Below the pieces are notes generated by a model. The model ran no database searches and was not told the DNA's origin. It saw nothing but the letters and a program-made list of their open reading frames with translations. Positions 1-7,992 of a stretch of 21,093 bases of DNA are shown one piece after another. Position 1 is the stretch's first letter. Each line of letters starts with the position of its first letter. The DNA comes from a virus, in the IMG/VR virus record IMGVR_UViG_3300001979_000007, positions 1-21,093 of that record; one strand, written 5' to 3'. Both the position numbers and the translations under genes were made by a program.

Positions 1-56
1 CTGCCCCTGATAAGGGCGTTAGATACGAAGTGTGAGACGTCCGTACTGGAATACCC

Positions 57-140
57 ACATAGCTTCCCCCATATACTAGAATTGAGTTTTGAGAATGTTA
101 TTTCTCTTTACAATGGTTCTGGTATATGGGGGAAGTGTGT
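57..140. repeat. Large imperfect inverted repeat with nested hairpin
   Basis: The arm CTTCCCCCATATAC (63-76) is the exact reverse complement of 122-135. Pairing continues inward through one wobble to AGAA (78-81)/TTCT (117-120), and outward with interruptions to ACA (57-59)/TGT (138-140). The loop holds a second hairpin, GAGAA (91-95)/TTCTC (102-106). It could be a bidirectional terminator, a repressor or metal-sensor operator, or the remnant of a small mobile element. No T-run follows either arm, which weakens the terminator reading. Confidence 0.7.
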
Positions 141-294
141 ATCAATCCACCTGGAATGAATCAGGAATAATCAAAACATCTTCCACTGCTTCTTCTGCTC
201 ATCGCTCCTCCGACTAACTTCAAAAGCAATCGCTTCAAACAATCTGCCGCTTGGAGTGCGATCCGCACGAAAAGCGAGTAGATTGTGTAGAAGC

Positions 295-319
295 AGGACG
301 ACGCGTCAGCGTTCGTCCT
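295..319. other. Stem-loop downstream of the 281-aa gene
   Basis: AGGACGA-CGC (295-304) pairs with GCG-(T)-TCGTCCT (309-319) around a GTCA loop, with one bulged base. It lies 75 bases past the stop of the minus-strand gene that ends at 394, so it may act as a terminator or mRNA 3'-end structure. It lacks a clear U-tract on either strand. Apart from this and the 57-140 repeat I see no gene in 1-393. Confidence 0.4.
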
Positions 320-393
320 CCTCTATATAGAAACTATCGCTCAGCGCGATGTCCATGTAATAGCCGCTATGGATCAATCGGTAATTTAATGGC

Positions 394-1239
394 TTATACC
401 TGATCGGGATTAGGAAGAAGCGGAGGATTCGAATTATGGTTCGATGAGCCGTTTATTTCTACTTGTACGTCTACTTCAGGTCCTTCTATAGCGTGAAAAT
501 CTCCTGCAATGAAGTGATAGATGCTTTCGCCGTGGGTAAGAAGATTATCGGTGTGTTCTACAACAGCAGAAGCGGTTGTTATAACGCCGCCGACAACAGC
601 CAATGCTGGTAACGCCTTCTTGAACCACCCTTGTGCGGCAGGTGACTTTGCTCCCCTAAATCCAAAGCTCCGCATGATCTCTGCATGGGCCGCACCGTAT
701 GTGCGGCAAACACCATCAATTCCGATCAGATTGAAGTGATCAATTGCCCACAAGAGGGTCGAAATTTGTGATCTTACAAAAGCTTTTAAGCGATCATCCA
801 TGTCGACAGTGTCAAGGTCGCTTAGAACCCCCGCTATTCTGTCCCGGATTTCCTCGATAGTTTTCTTTGGCACATCGCGGTGATCAAGTGGCTCAAGGAA
901 GTCATCGACCAGAGTGAGGTATTCAAACGCTTGAGTATGTTGAGCAATCTCTTTTGTAGTTGTCTCCATCAAACCCGCCAGCGTGACATATCTCGCAAAG
1001 GTATTTACGGCTCCTACGTAGAGAGACTTGCTTCCAGCCTTGAGCGGAGATGCTTCGATGTCCCGGCGAAGCTGATCAATGTTTCGCCTCACTGCCGCGA
1101 TGGCCATATAGAATTGCTCGCTGCCTTCTTCCACATCGAAATGGACAGCCCAGCCTTCTCTCGTCCTCCGACTTTGCTGACTGGCAACGTCGCGGAACAG
1201 TTCCCTTATCTCAGTTGCCAACGTTCGCTCGTCAGTCAT
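394..1239 (-). CDS. Hypothetical 281-aa protein with one C-terminal membrane segment
   Basis: I do not recognise the family. The protein is largely alpha-helical. Residues about 209-227 (ALPALAVVGGVITTASAVV) form one membrane-like segment, followed by a 54-residue tail rich in Asn, Pro and His. It is the last gene of a minus-strand operon: its ATG lies 4 bases after the TGA of the nuclease-like gene, with GGAG about 10 bases upstream inside that gene, so translation is probably coupled. Linkage to a PD-(D/E)XK protein suggests the pair acts together, with the nuclease perhaps brought to the membrane. That is inference only. Alternatives are a host gene beside a prophage or a phage lysogenic-conversion gene. 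Confidence 0.75.
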   Translation of the reverse strand: MTDERTLATEIRELFRDVASQQSRRTREGWAVHFDVEEGSEQFYMAIAAVRRNIDQLRRDIEASPLKAGSKSLYVGAVNTFARYVTLAGLMETTTKEIAQHTQAFEYLTLVDDFLEPLDHRDVPKKTIEEIRDRIAGVLSDLDTVDMDDRLKAFVRSQISTLLWAIDHFNLIGIDGVCRTYGAAHAEIMRSFGFRGAKSPAAQGWFKKALPALAVVGGVITTASAVVEHTDNLLTHGESIYHFIAGDFHAIEGPEVDVQVEINGSSNHNSNPPLLPNPDQV

Positions 1240-1243
1240 TTGC

Positions 1244-1774
1244 TCACTTCTCCGCTATCGTTTCAAACCCTATCGGAGTTGCTGATCCAAGCAAATACCA
1301 AGCTTCGCGGTATGGCTTCAGCCAGCCAGATTCGTACTGGCCCATTGCCAGATGATTATAGCCGGGCAGGAATCGGCGCATATCGCCATCCTTCCTCTGT
1401 TGTCCCTTCTTACCGGGCTGCTTGACCCACGCGAGATGCGTTTCGGCCAGAACCTGTGCCACGGTAGCCGCCGGGACGACATAGGTGAACGCGCCGCAAT
1501 CCTTGCCCATGGCGAAATCCACGAAGCAGTAGAAGAGCGTCGGGGCGGTCAGGCTTTCGTGCTTCTTGCCCATATGCCAGCCGCCATCTGCGCCGGTATT
1601 ATTTCGGGTCTTCACCTGAATGGCGCACAGCCGGTCCCCAATGTCGTCGGTAACGATGATATCGCAGTTAGGAACGCCAGCGGGAGCCAGAGCCGCAATA
1701 TAGCCGCGCCGCAGCAATTCGCTCATCACGTAGTGTTCGCCAGCGGCCCCGGTCAGGCTGGTTGCGGAAATCAT
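1244..1774 (-). CDS. PD-(D/E)XK nuclease-fold protein
   Basis: The first 60 residues show the core PD-(D/E)XK pattern: GAAGEHYVMSELLRRGY with E13, NCDIIV with D38, then AIQVKT with Q53-x-K55. Together these match the conserved acid and Q/E-x-K set of restriction-endonuclease-like folds (Holliday-resolvase and group I intron homing types). The remaining ~115 residues, ending GYNHLAMGQYESGW, are not assigned. The family includes DNA-cleaving enzymes and also inactive or structural relatives, so cleavage activity is inferred. Its ATG overlaps the stop of the DUF5818-like gene (TAATG), and the 281-aa gene follows within 4 bases, so the three genes form a tight operon. Candidate roles are a defence nuclease, a moron or a DNA repair factor. 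Confidence 0.75.
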   Translation of the reverse strand: MISATSLTGAAGEHYVMSELLRRGYIAALAPAGVPNCDIIVTDDIGDRLCAIQVKTRNNTGADGGWHMGKKHESLTAPTLFYCFVDFAMGKDCGAFTYVVPAATVAQVLAETHLAWVKQPGKKGQQRKDGDMRRFLPGYNHLAMGQYESGWLKPYREAWYLLGSATPIGFETIAEK

Positions 1775-1986
1775 TAGAGCGCCTCGATCCGATCAACGTT
1801 TAGCAGGTCGAATTCGCCCCGTGTTCCCGCGATGCGGACCCGCTTGCCGATCAGTTTGCGGCTACGCCAGCTAAGCCAGAACCCCACGTCCAGACGCCAG
1901 CGGCCTCCTTCGTCACGGCGCAATATCCATTGGCCGTCACGTTCATTAAGCCAGCCTGTTTCGTCGTGGCGTGATCCCATAGGCAT
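1774..1986 (-). CDS. DUF5818-like small protein (70 aa)
   Basis: The product begins MPMGSRHDETGWLN, then WILRRDEGGRWRLDV, and ends RVRIAGTRGEFDLLNVDRI. This matches, from memory, the DUF5818 small proteins common in sphingomonads, whose function is unknown; the fold looks like a small beta barrel. The frame stays open up to a TTG at 2118, but the ATG at 1986 is chosen because GGGGGA lies 6 bases upstream and family members start at this point. The stop TAA overlaps the ATG of the nuclease-fold gene. It is first in the operon and sits directly downstream of an operator-like palindrome. The family assignment is the main clue to the host lineage. Confidence 0.75.
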   Translation of the reverse strand: MPMGSRHDETGWLNERDGQWILRRDEGGRWRLDVGFWLSWRSRKLIGKRVRIAGTRGEFDLLNVDRIEAL

Positions 1987-2009
1987 TATCTGTCCCCCAT
2001 TTCGAGACA

Positions 2010-2025
2010 GCACTACAGGTAGTGC
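2010..2025. promoter_or_regulatory. Palindrome, likely operator for the DUF5818 operon
   Basis: GCACTAC-AG-GTAGTGC is a perfect 7-bp inverted repeat 24 bases upstream of the minus-strand ATG at 1986. On the minus strand TTGCAT precedes TGTAGT by 16 bases, and that -10-like hexamer falls inside the palindrome. A repressor bound here would block the promoter. The promoter hexamers are weak matches; the palindrome is certain, its role is inferred. Confidence 0.5.
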
Positions 2026-2051
2026 GCAACATGATGCAAGGAAACCGGCAC

Positions 2052-2066
2052 ATAGGCCGCGCCTAT
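2052..2066. promoter_or_regulatory. Second palindrome in the divergent intergenic region
   Basis: ATAGGC-CGC-GCCTAT is a perfect 6-bp inverted repeat in the 168-bp gap between the divergent genes starting at 1986 and 2155. It differs in sequence from the 2010-2025 palindrome, so it is probably a site for another protein. I see no strong promoter for the 2155 gene; only weak hexamers lie near 2101-2128. Confidence 0.4.
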
Positions 2067-2154
2067 TTCCGTGAATGGCTATCCGTAAATCGCCGCCATA
2101 TTGTAATTTGATACGCAAGCATTAAGTTGCCGCAGATGTTAAAGGGGCAGGGAA

Positions 2155-3405
2155 ATGGCTGACGCAACAACAATTACAGGGCAAATCGCTGTGGCACTGG
2201 AGGCGCTGGCGGTACAGCTCATCAATACGGTACCAAATGACCAGTCATTTATGGAAACTTGGGGATGGAATCTTCCTGCAATCAACAGGACGGAATTTGC
2301 CGATTATATTCGGACGCCCATTGCAATTATAAATTCCCTGCCGAGTAAAGAATTCAGTGAGGCTGATTTACAGGCTTTGACGCAGTTTCCTTCGCGCATT
2401 GCTTATTTTCAAGCAAACTCTCTTCCCCAGCTTCCGGGCGGTAATGCCTTCCACGTCTACCTTACAGCGCGCTCTCTTATCGACCGGTTGATCCAGATTT
2501 TGTCGAAATATGTGACTACAGATATTGATTGGGATAGCCCGGAAACTGAAAGCCTCCTGCCCGCGACACAACTTAGGAAGTTACGTCAGACCCAAAAGAA
2601 TATAGCTCGACTTGAGCAGGAAGGTGGTGAACTGAAAGGGCAAATTGCCGAAATCAATGCGGCATATAGTGCGGCGAAGGAACTGCCAACGAGCCTCGCA
2701 GAGTTGTTTGATGCCCGGACAGACTATAGAAATGCAGTAGATGACCTCACGCAATCAGCTCAGAAAATTAGCGATGCCAAGTCGGTTGCGGAAGCGCAAC
2801 TTAAGACGATAAAAGAGCTTCGTCTAGAAGCTGACCAGCAGATGAAAAACTTAGACGCCGCATATAGTGCAGCTACCACTCAGGGATTGGGAAAAGCGTT
2901 TGGCGACAAGGCCCAGCATTTGTCGAGGTCAACATGGGGTCTATTTGTCGCGCTTGCCGTAACTCTTGGTATTGGCGCTTGGATCACCTTTAGTCGTGTT
3001 GACTGGCTTCACACCCTTATGGAAAGGCCGAACGTCTCGCTGTCTCTACTTTGGATCAACGTATGGTTGACACTCGCCAGTGTCGCAGGACCAATCTGGT
3101 TTGGCTGGTTGCTAACAAAACAAATTGGTCAACGATTTAGGCTCGCTGAGGACTACGATTTTAAGGCGTCGGTGGCAAAAGCCTATGAAGGCTACCGTCG
3201 AGAAGCAATTAACATTGATCCCGAACAAGGGAAGCGGTTGTTTGCGATGGCGCTAGATCGATTGTCCGAAGAGCCACTCCGTCACGTTGAGCGTCAGTCT
3301 CATGGATCACCTGTTCACGAATTGATTGGAAGCCTGACGCGTCGTAAACAACTTCCGCCCCCTCAGCCGCTAATTCCAGCACCGAGCGAGACTGTTGAGG
3401 GATGA
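2155..3405 (+). CDS. Coiled-coil membrane protein (416 aa), candidate moron
   Basis: Residues 138-236 read as a long charged coiled coil. Two hydrophobic segments follow at about 261-279 and 297-321, then a cytoplasmic-looking tail with RLAEDYDFKASVAKAYEGYRRE and a proline-rich end. I recall the RLAEDYxxK...AYEGY pattern after two membrane helices in uncharacterised bacterial membrane proteins, but no function. A strong GGGGCAGGGA ribosome site precedes the ATG. It is transcribed against the late operon and converges with the 287-aa fibre gene, 15 bases away, with no visible terminator between. A plus-strand membrane protein at the end of a virion operon fits a lysogenic-conversion or superinfection-exclusion gene; this is inference from position. 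Confidence 0.8.
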   Translation: MADATTITGQIAVALEALAVQLINTVPNDQSFMETWGWNLPAINRTEFADYIRTPIAIINSLPSKEFSEADLQALTQFPSRIAYFQANSLPQLPGGNAFHVYLTARSLIDRLIQILSKYVTTDIDWDSPETESLLPATQLRKLRQTQKNIARLEQEGGELKGQIAEINAAYSAAKELPTSLAELFDARTDYRNAVDDLTQSAQKISDAKSVAEAQLKTIKELRLEADQQMKNLDAAYSAATTQGLGKAFGDKAQHLSRSTWGLFVALAVTLGIGAWITFSRVDWLHTLMERPNVSLSLLWINVWLTLASVAGPIWFGWLLTKQIGQRFRLAEDYDFKASVAKAYEGYRREAINIDPEQGKRLFAMALDRLSEEPLRHVERQSHGSPVHELIGSLTRRKQLPPPQPLIPAPSETVEG

Positions 3406-3420
3406 TCGGCGGGCTCCTCG

Positions 3421-4284
3421 TCAGATTTGCTGATACACCCCATTGGCCTGATCGATCAGAACGAGTGTAAGCGGCGTATAAGCCCCCAGCGCATAGGGCG
3501 TATTCACCCCGGCATAGTTGATCTGGCCGCCTGTAGGTGGATAGATATTCAGTCCAGTGCCCGTGCCGTTGAAGATCGTGAACACCGTGCCGAGCGTCAT
3601 ACCAGCGGGCAGGATGATGCCGGTATTCGAGGCATCCGCACTGCCGATATGGAAAACGGATTTGGTGATCGCGCTGGCGGTTCCTTGCGTTGTGCCGGTC
3701 GCGCTCTGGAATGCCACCGTGGGCAAGCGCACATAGCTTGCGTCAATGGGTCTATTCGAGAGATCGTTATAGCTGCCGCTGGTCGCTACCGTACCAAGGC
3801 CGGTAATCGTGCTGGCCGCCTGTGTCCCCGTATGGGTGGATCGGTCTCTTAAATCAGCATTCGTTGCGTTTGCTGTCGCGCCTGTCGCAATGCCATTCAG
3901 CTTCGTTTTGTCCGAAGCGGACATAAGGCCGTCAACCGATATGGTAGCCGCCGTTGGCTGGCCGGTCAGGTCGTCATAATCCCCGGTGGTCGCAACATCG
4001 GACAAGCCGGTGATCGTGCTGGCGTTCTGTGTTCCGGTATGCGTGGATCGGTCACGAAGCGCCGCGTTACTCGCATTTGCGGTAGCGCCAGCCTCAATGG
4101 CATCTAGCTTGGATTTGTCGGAGGCAGATAGGAAGCCCGCAACAGTGGTGGTCGCATTGCTAATCAAGGCCAGCACTTGGGCAACTGTCATCTTGTAATT
4201 GAAACCGGACTTTAAGATCGGGAACGTTTCTGTCCCGTCAACGCTTGGCGCGCTACTGAGTTCGGAAATCTTCTTTGTCGCCAT
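3421..4284 (-). CDS. Tail fibre protein with tandem repeats (287 aa)
   Basis: The N-terminus MATKKISELSSAP resembles the attachment end of many phage fibre proteins. Residues 52-110 and 121-179 are two copies of one repeat (SASDKxKLxxIxxGATANA, LRDRSTHTGTQ, STITGL) offset by 69 residues; the STHTGTQ/STITGL type is common in shaft regions of tail fibres. The last ~100 residues, glycine-, threonine- and tyrosine-rich and ending TLVLIDQANGVYQQI, look like a beta-rich tip. The ATG is preceded by AGGAG. It is the last late gene, following the 952-aa receptor-facing protein by 25 bases. Its likely role is host recognition at the distal tail. Confidence 0.85.
   Translation of the reverse strand: MATKKISELSSAPSVDGTETFPILKSGFNYKMTVAQVLALISNATTTVAGFLSASDKSKLDAIEAGATANASNAALRDRSTHTGTQNASTITGLSDVATTGDYDDLTGQPTAATISVDGLMSASDKTKLNGIATGATANATNADLRDRSTHTGTQAASTITGLGTVATSGSYNDLSNRPIDASYVRLPTVAFQSATGTTQGTASAITKSVFHIGSADASNTGIILPAGMTLGTVFTIFNGTGTGLNIYPPTGGQINYAGVNTPYALGAYTPLTLVLIDQANGVYQQI
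3748..4131 (-). repeat. Two tandem 69-residue fibre repeats
   Basis: The segments 4131-3955 and 3924-3748 encode homologous copies offset by 207 bases. Shared cores are SASDK, GATANA, DRSTHTGTQ, STITGL and Y(D/N)DL. Copy number in such shafts can change by recombination. Confidence 0.85.
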
Positions 4285-4309
4285 GGCGTCTCCTGTCTTT
4301 TGTTTTTAT

Positions 4310-7168
4310 TTAATCGAACACCAAGACGTCTCCTGCTTCTGTCGTGATCGTAATTTGACCTGCAAATTCCATCTCAATCGGCGGCATGACAACTGGTTTG
4401 TCGAAAGCGATAACCTCGCCGGTTTCGAGGGTGACAAAGGTATCCTCTTCAAATTCCATCTGCTCGGGTTCTGCGATGACAGATGATGGCGCTCGCAACT
4501 GCTGGTCTTCCATCAGGATTGACGAGGATAGCGCCCTGAGAATTTCGCCTACCCAGAACCCGTAGAACAGTCGTGTCGAGGGGCTAGGGGAAAAGCTACC
4601 CGACATATCCCCGCTCTTGCTGAAAAGGCCATAGAGGTAGCTGAGGCTCCTTTCGCGGGCCTCTGCAATGTCGGCTGTCGTATGACCCGCCTCAATCAGC
4701 GCCGATAGGGCGTTGATATGGAGCGCAGCGATATGCGGCTCGTCATATGTGCCAAGGGGTAGTGATGATCCATCCTGAGCGAATAGCGTGGGTGGCTGGT
4801 TCGCATTGTCGCGCAGGAACTCAACAAGGAACGACGCATAGTCGTCCACGACCTCATAGAGCGCGGTCGGGATCGCATTGCCGTCCCTGTACAGTTGCAG
4901 CAACAGACTGGCAGCGCCGTAGAACGAGCGCGCTTGGAAGCCGCCCCAATATGTGTTCGGGTCAGGGCCGGTTGCTGAGAAGCCTTCGGCTTGTCCATAT
5001 GCGACGTTATCCCATTTGGGCCAGATATAAACCTGCGAGAAGGGACCGCGAAGGCCACTTTTGGCCTCGTAATCGTCCTGGCTGTCCACATAGAATTCTA
5101 TGACCTGGCTAACATGATCCAGCTTGCCTAGCATCGCCCAAACAGAAGGATATTGGTAAGCGACGTAAGGCGTCCCGCGCCAGAATTTGGTGCCTTCCTT
5201 GCCGTTTTTGTCGGTCGTGAATGGTACGACGCCCGGGCTGTAACGGTAGCTGATCGGCAAGCTGTTCGAGACGTACATATCCCCGAACTTAGCGGTGATC
5301 GCGGCTCGGCTTTTCATTTTCAGCTTCACTTCCGTCAGCATCGCTTCGGGAAGATCAAAGTTCGTCGGCTCGTCGCCATAGCAATATACGTCGATAGAGG
5401 CCGGCCCGGTTTCAGGGACCGGCGCGAAGCTGAAGCTATTAAAGCTGTCCCCTGTGGGAAACGCGCTCGGTGGCGTCCCTGTGTTGTTCTGGTAGGGCCA
5501 TGGCGTGAGATCCCCGGCGCTGAGCGTATATTGGCTCCAGCTACCTGATCCTGCGGCTAATTCCTTGCCCCAAATCCATCCGTCGGCGTCCTGAATAGTG
5601 ATGGCGCAGCGACCGGATTTGAGGCGGTATGTAAGTGCGTCGAGGCCGATCGATCCCGATGTGACGGTCCAGAACCCTACGACGCAATATGCTTCCGGGG
5701 ATGGCAGGGAAATACCGGCGAAGCCGACGAGGCGATCATTGAAATAGCCTATCTGTTTCGTCGCCACCGCGCCCGAATTGGGCATGATCTCGGCCTGATC
5801 GGCGGTTAGATAGCTGGTGCCATCGCTTTTCTTCTTGCTACGAAACGTCTTCAACTTGAAGGCGCGGAGTGGCACTGAACTCAGGCTATCGTCGGCAAGC
5901 AGCACTTGGCTAAACGTTTGCGGCTCTGCTCCCAGTTCGGGGCTGACAGTGATGGTCAGATCGCAGAATGTGTTGGGGCTGTTAAGCAGCATTTCGCAGT
6001 TAAGAATGGTTTCCGGGGTGATGCGGTTGATTACGCCTGTTTGCGCGACTTCCAGTTCCGCAATGTCAGAACCAGTTTCCGCATATTTCGTAATAGAACT
6101 GTAGCCGCGATCAACTCCAACGAATGCGGTTCTAGTGGTGTTGCTGAGCGACCAATAGGAGATGCCATGCTTGAAGGCTTTGGAAGCGGTTAGATTCTTT
6201 TTGAAGTAGTAGGCATCTGGGTCCAGTCGCGTTGCGGAGTCGAGCGAGTAGGCAGCGGAGTTGAAGGCGCGCAGATAGTCGGTGTTGCCGGTGTTGTCGT
6301 ACATCACCTTGAATAATTCGATGTGCCAGAGTTCAACGTCCATTGCGCTCGCGCACTCGCCATACCCCAGCTTGCGCCACATAGGCCAAGCATCAAAGCC
6401 ATTGTTGCGCGCAATGACGGCACCTGTACGAGCCGCAGAGACGACTTTCAGCGGCCCGGTGAATGGCTCAACCAACTTGATCTTGCCTGCCGTTTCGCCT
6501 GCTTGGATACCGAGTTCAACACCGTTGGCATCCATCTTCATCAATCGGCTGTCGATGAAATAATCCACCGCATATTTGTCGCCGGTATCGGCCAGTACAT
6601 CGGCAAAGACGTTCTTCCAAAGCAGTTTTGCGGTAGCGACCGGGCCGTATGCAAAATAGACGCGAGCGGTTTGCTCGCCAAAGTTCGGGGAGCCATGCGG
6701 TATGAAGCCAATCCCATCATCAAAATCCACGACAAGATCGAACGAACCGGATTGCTGATAGTCCCGCGTCTCAACTGGACCCAAAACTTTGAACGGGTAT
6801 TTGCCATTGATGACCCAATGATGCCGCCATTCGCCCACGGAGATCGGCAGCGAATATGCCGGAAAGTAGTTTTCGAGATAGGCGTCCGTGAACTTGACGG
6901 CACGCTCTCTGAACATGGGGATGCCGGTCGCTTCATAGGCGCGGATATAACCCAGCGCGAGAAGCACTTGGCTTTCGCTGGTAGCCGCATTTGACGGCAG
7001 ATAGCTACCGCGACCGCTTTCATAATGCAGCGAATTGTTGACCACCCCGGCATTGTTGACGAGGTAATTGGCGTCCTCGCCTACGGCAGCATCGCCGGTA
7101 TATCGCTCCACGAAATTGTGGAGGCTGATAATCATGCTTACGATGTCGTTGGAAAACGCGCCGGTCAT
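4310..7168 (-). CDS. Large tail protein, candidate receptor-binding depolymerase (952 aa)
   Basis: The ATG at 7168 is chosen because it overlaps the upstream stop (ATGA); a longer frame begins at 7204. The N-terminal third (LLALGYIRAYEATG, FTDAYLENYFPAY, ELFKVMYDNTGNTDYLRAFNSAAYSL) and the C-terminal part (SLLLQLYRDG, LSALIEAGHTTADIAEARERSLSYL) show repeated helical hairpins like those of alpha/alpha-barrel glycosidases or lyases. The middle is beta-rich, with GSWSQYTLSAGDLTP typical of sugar-binding sandwich domains. I cannot name catalytic residues. The last ~50 residues hold two copies of MEF...T.E.G.V..FD. Position between fibre genes supports a tail spike or fibre; enzyme activity is inferred. 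Confidence 0.7.
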   Translation of the reverse strand: MTGAFSNDIVSMIISLHNFVERYTGDAAVGEDANYLVNNAGVVNNSLHYESGRGSYLPSNAATSESQVLLALGYIRAYEATGIPMFRERAVKFTDAYLENYFPAYSLPISVGEWRHHWVINGKYPFKVLGPVETRDYQQSGSFDLVVDFDDGIGFIPHGSPNFGEQTARVYFAYGPVATAKLLWKNVFADVLADTGDKYAVDYFIDSRLMKMDANGVELGIQAGETAGKIKLVEPFTGPLKVVSAARTGAVIARNNGFDAWPMWRKLGYGECASAMDVELWHIELFKVMYDNTGNTDYLRAFNSAAYSLDSATRLDPDAYYFKKNLTASKAFKHGISYWSLSNTTRTAFVGVDRGYSSITKYAETGSDIAELEVAQTGVINRITPETILNCEMLLNSPNTFCDLTITVSPELGAEPQTFSQVLLADDSLSSVPLRAFKLKTFRSKKKSDGTSYLTADQAEIMPNSGAVATKQIGYFNDRLVGFAGISLPSPEAYCVVGFWTVTSGSIGLDALTYRLKSGRCAITIQDADGWIWGKELAAGSGSWSQYTLSAGDLTPWPYQNNTGTPPSAFPTGDSFNSFSFAPVPETGPASIDVYCYGDEPTNFDLPEAMLTEVKLKMKSRAAITAKFGDMYVSNSLPISYRYSPGVVPFTTDKNGKEGTKFWRGTPYVAYQYPSVWAMLGKLDHVSQVIEFYVDSQDDYEAKSGLRGPFSQVYIWPKWDNVAYGQAEGFSATGPDPNTYWGGFQARSFYGAASLLLQLYRDGNAIPTALYEVVDDYASFLVEFLRDNANQPPTLFAQDGSSLPLGTYDEPHIAALHINALSALIEAGHTTADIAEARERSLSYLYGLFSKSGDMSGSFSPSPSTRLFYGFWVGEILRALSSSILMEDQQLRAPSSVIAEPEQMEFEEDTFVTLETGEVIAFDKPVVMPPIEMEFAGQITITTEAGDVLVFD

Positions 7169-7767
7169 GAGGTGAACGCCACCCCGGCAAAGATGCCGAA
7201 CCAACTCACCCCGCCGTCGATGCTCGATAGGTCGATGATATCCGTGTAACCCGGCGTCACCGAAAGGATCGGCTCGCGCTGCTGGTTCCAGACGACATTC
7301 GAGGGCCAGCTAATATCCCGGCCCCCTGATCCATCCTGCGTGAGGTACAGGCGCAGCCGATGCTCATGGGCTGTATCGGCGGCGGTAACGCCCACTGTGA
7401 GGGTCAGGCTGGCCGTGTTCAGCGTGATATGCGCGACCGGCCCCGCAAGTGCGTCCACGAACAGGCTTGAGGACGTAGGGGTGATCCGCTGGATAATCAC
7501 CTGTGAAATATCTCTCAGTTTCGCGGGACAGGCTGCGAGCTGGGTGTAACCAGTGGCATCGGTGAGGGGATAATAGCCGTCCCCATTGGGACCGCCGTTG
7601 ATCGTGCCGGTCATCCATGTGCGAAATTCGGTTTCTCGCGCCTGCCATTTGTCGAGCAGTTCGGACATCTGGTTGGTGAGTTCGGCACGGCTAGGCGACA
7701 ACTCCGCGCCGACGGCCGTTTCAAGCGCCGCTAGATCGGTATCAAGCTGATCGAGTGTTCTGGACAT
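7165..7767 (-). CDS. Tail fibre-associated protein (200 aa)
   Basis: The protein starts with a short helical stretch (residues 5-55, heptad-like, MSELLDKWQARETEFRTW), then GGPNGDGYYPLTDATG, then a beta-rich domain ending VSWFGIFAGVAFTS. The helix-plus-GDGxYPL layout is seen in phage proteins that sit between the tail tip and the fibre. The ATG at 7767 has only a weak ribosome site. Its stop overlaps the next start (ATGA), so it is coupled to the 952-aa gene and probably works with it as a connector or baseplate component. It is separated from the J-like fibre by a 2-kb non-virion block. Function is inferred from position and domain style. Confidence 0.7.
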   Translation of the reverse strand: MSRTLDQLDTDLAALETAVGAELSPSRAELTNQMSELLDKWQARETEFRTWMTGTINGGPNGDGYYPLTDATGYTQLAACPAKLRDISQVIIQRITPTSSSLFVDALAGPVAHITLNTASLTLTVGVTAADTAHEHRLRLYLTQDGSGGRDISWPSNVVWNQQREPILSVTPGYTDIIDLSSIDGGVSWFGIFAGVAFTS

Positions 7768-7992
7768 ATGTTACTTATCGGTCCAGCAACGATGCTTGGC
7801 AGTGTCATTTCCAAAAATTCGGGAGCGACCGGGATGGGTGGTTAGCCGAATGGCAGCTTACAGCGGCTGGAAGTGTGAGCCGGACACTTTCTCAAGCGAG
7901 AGGATTGGCACCAACGAGCCCTCCGCCGGGGCGCCACAATTTCGTGCAGGCGTCCATTGACGAAAACGGCTTTAGGATCGCAACCTGAGACG

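Noticed and set aside
1-20. Hairpin resembling the anticodon arm of tRNA-Ile (loop CTGATAA, stem GCCC/GGGC)
   Set aside because: No T-arm (GGTTCGA-type) or acceptor end follows at the right distance, so a tRNA or a tRNA-based attachment site cannot be supported.
880-1425. 181-codon plus-strand frame opposite the 281-aa and nuclease genes
   Set aside because: Runs across the boundary of two coupled minus-strand genes and shows no protein family features.
1774-2118. Longer DUF5818-like frame from a TTG at 2118
   Set aside because: It has no ribosome site, crosses both palindromes and lacks family similarity before residue 45; the ATG at 1986 with GGGGGA is preferred.
7755-7988. 77-codon plus-strand frame upstream of the 8081 gene
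   Set aside because: Its start lies inside the opposite 200-aa gene, it has no ribosome site, and a second frame in the same stretch looks equally protein-like.
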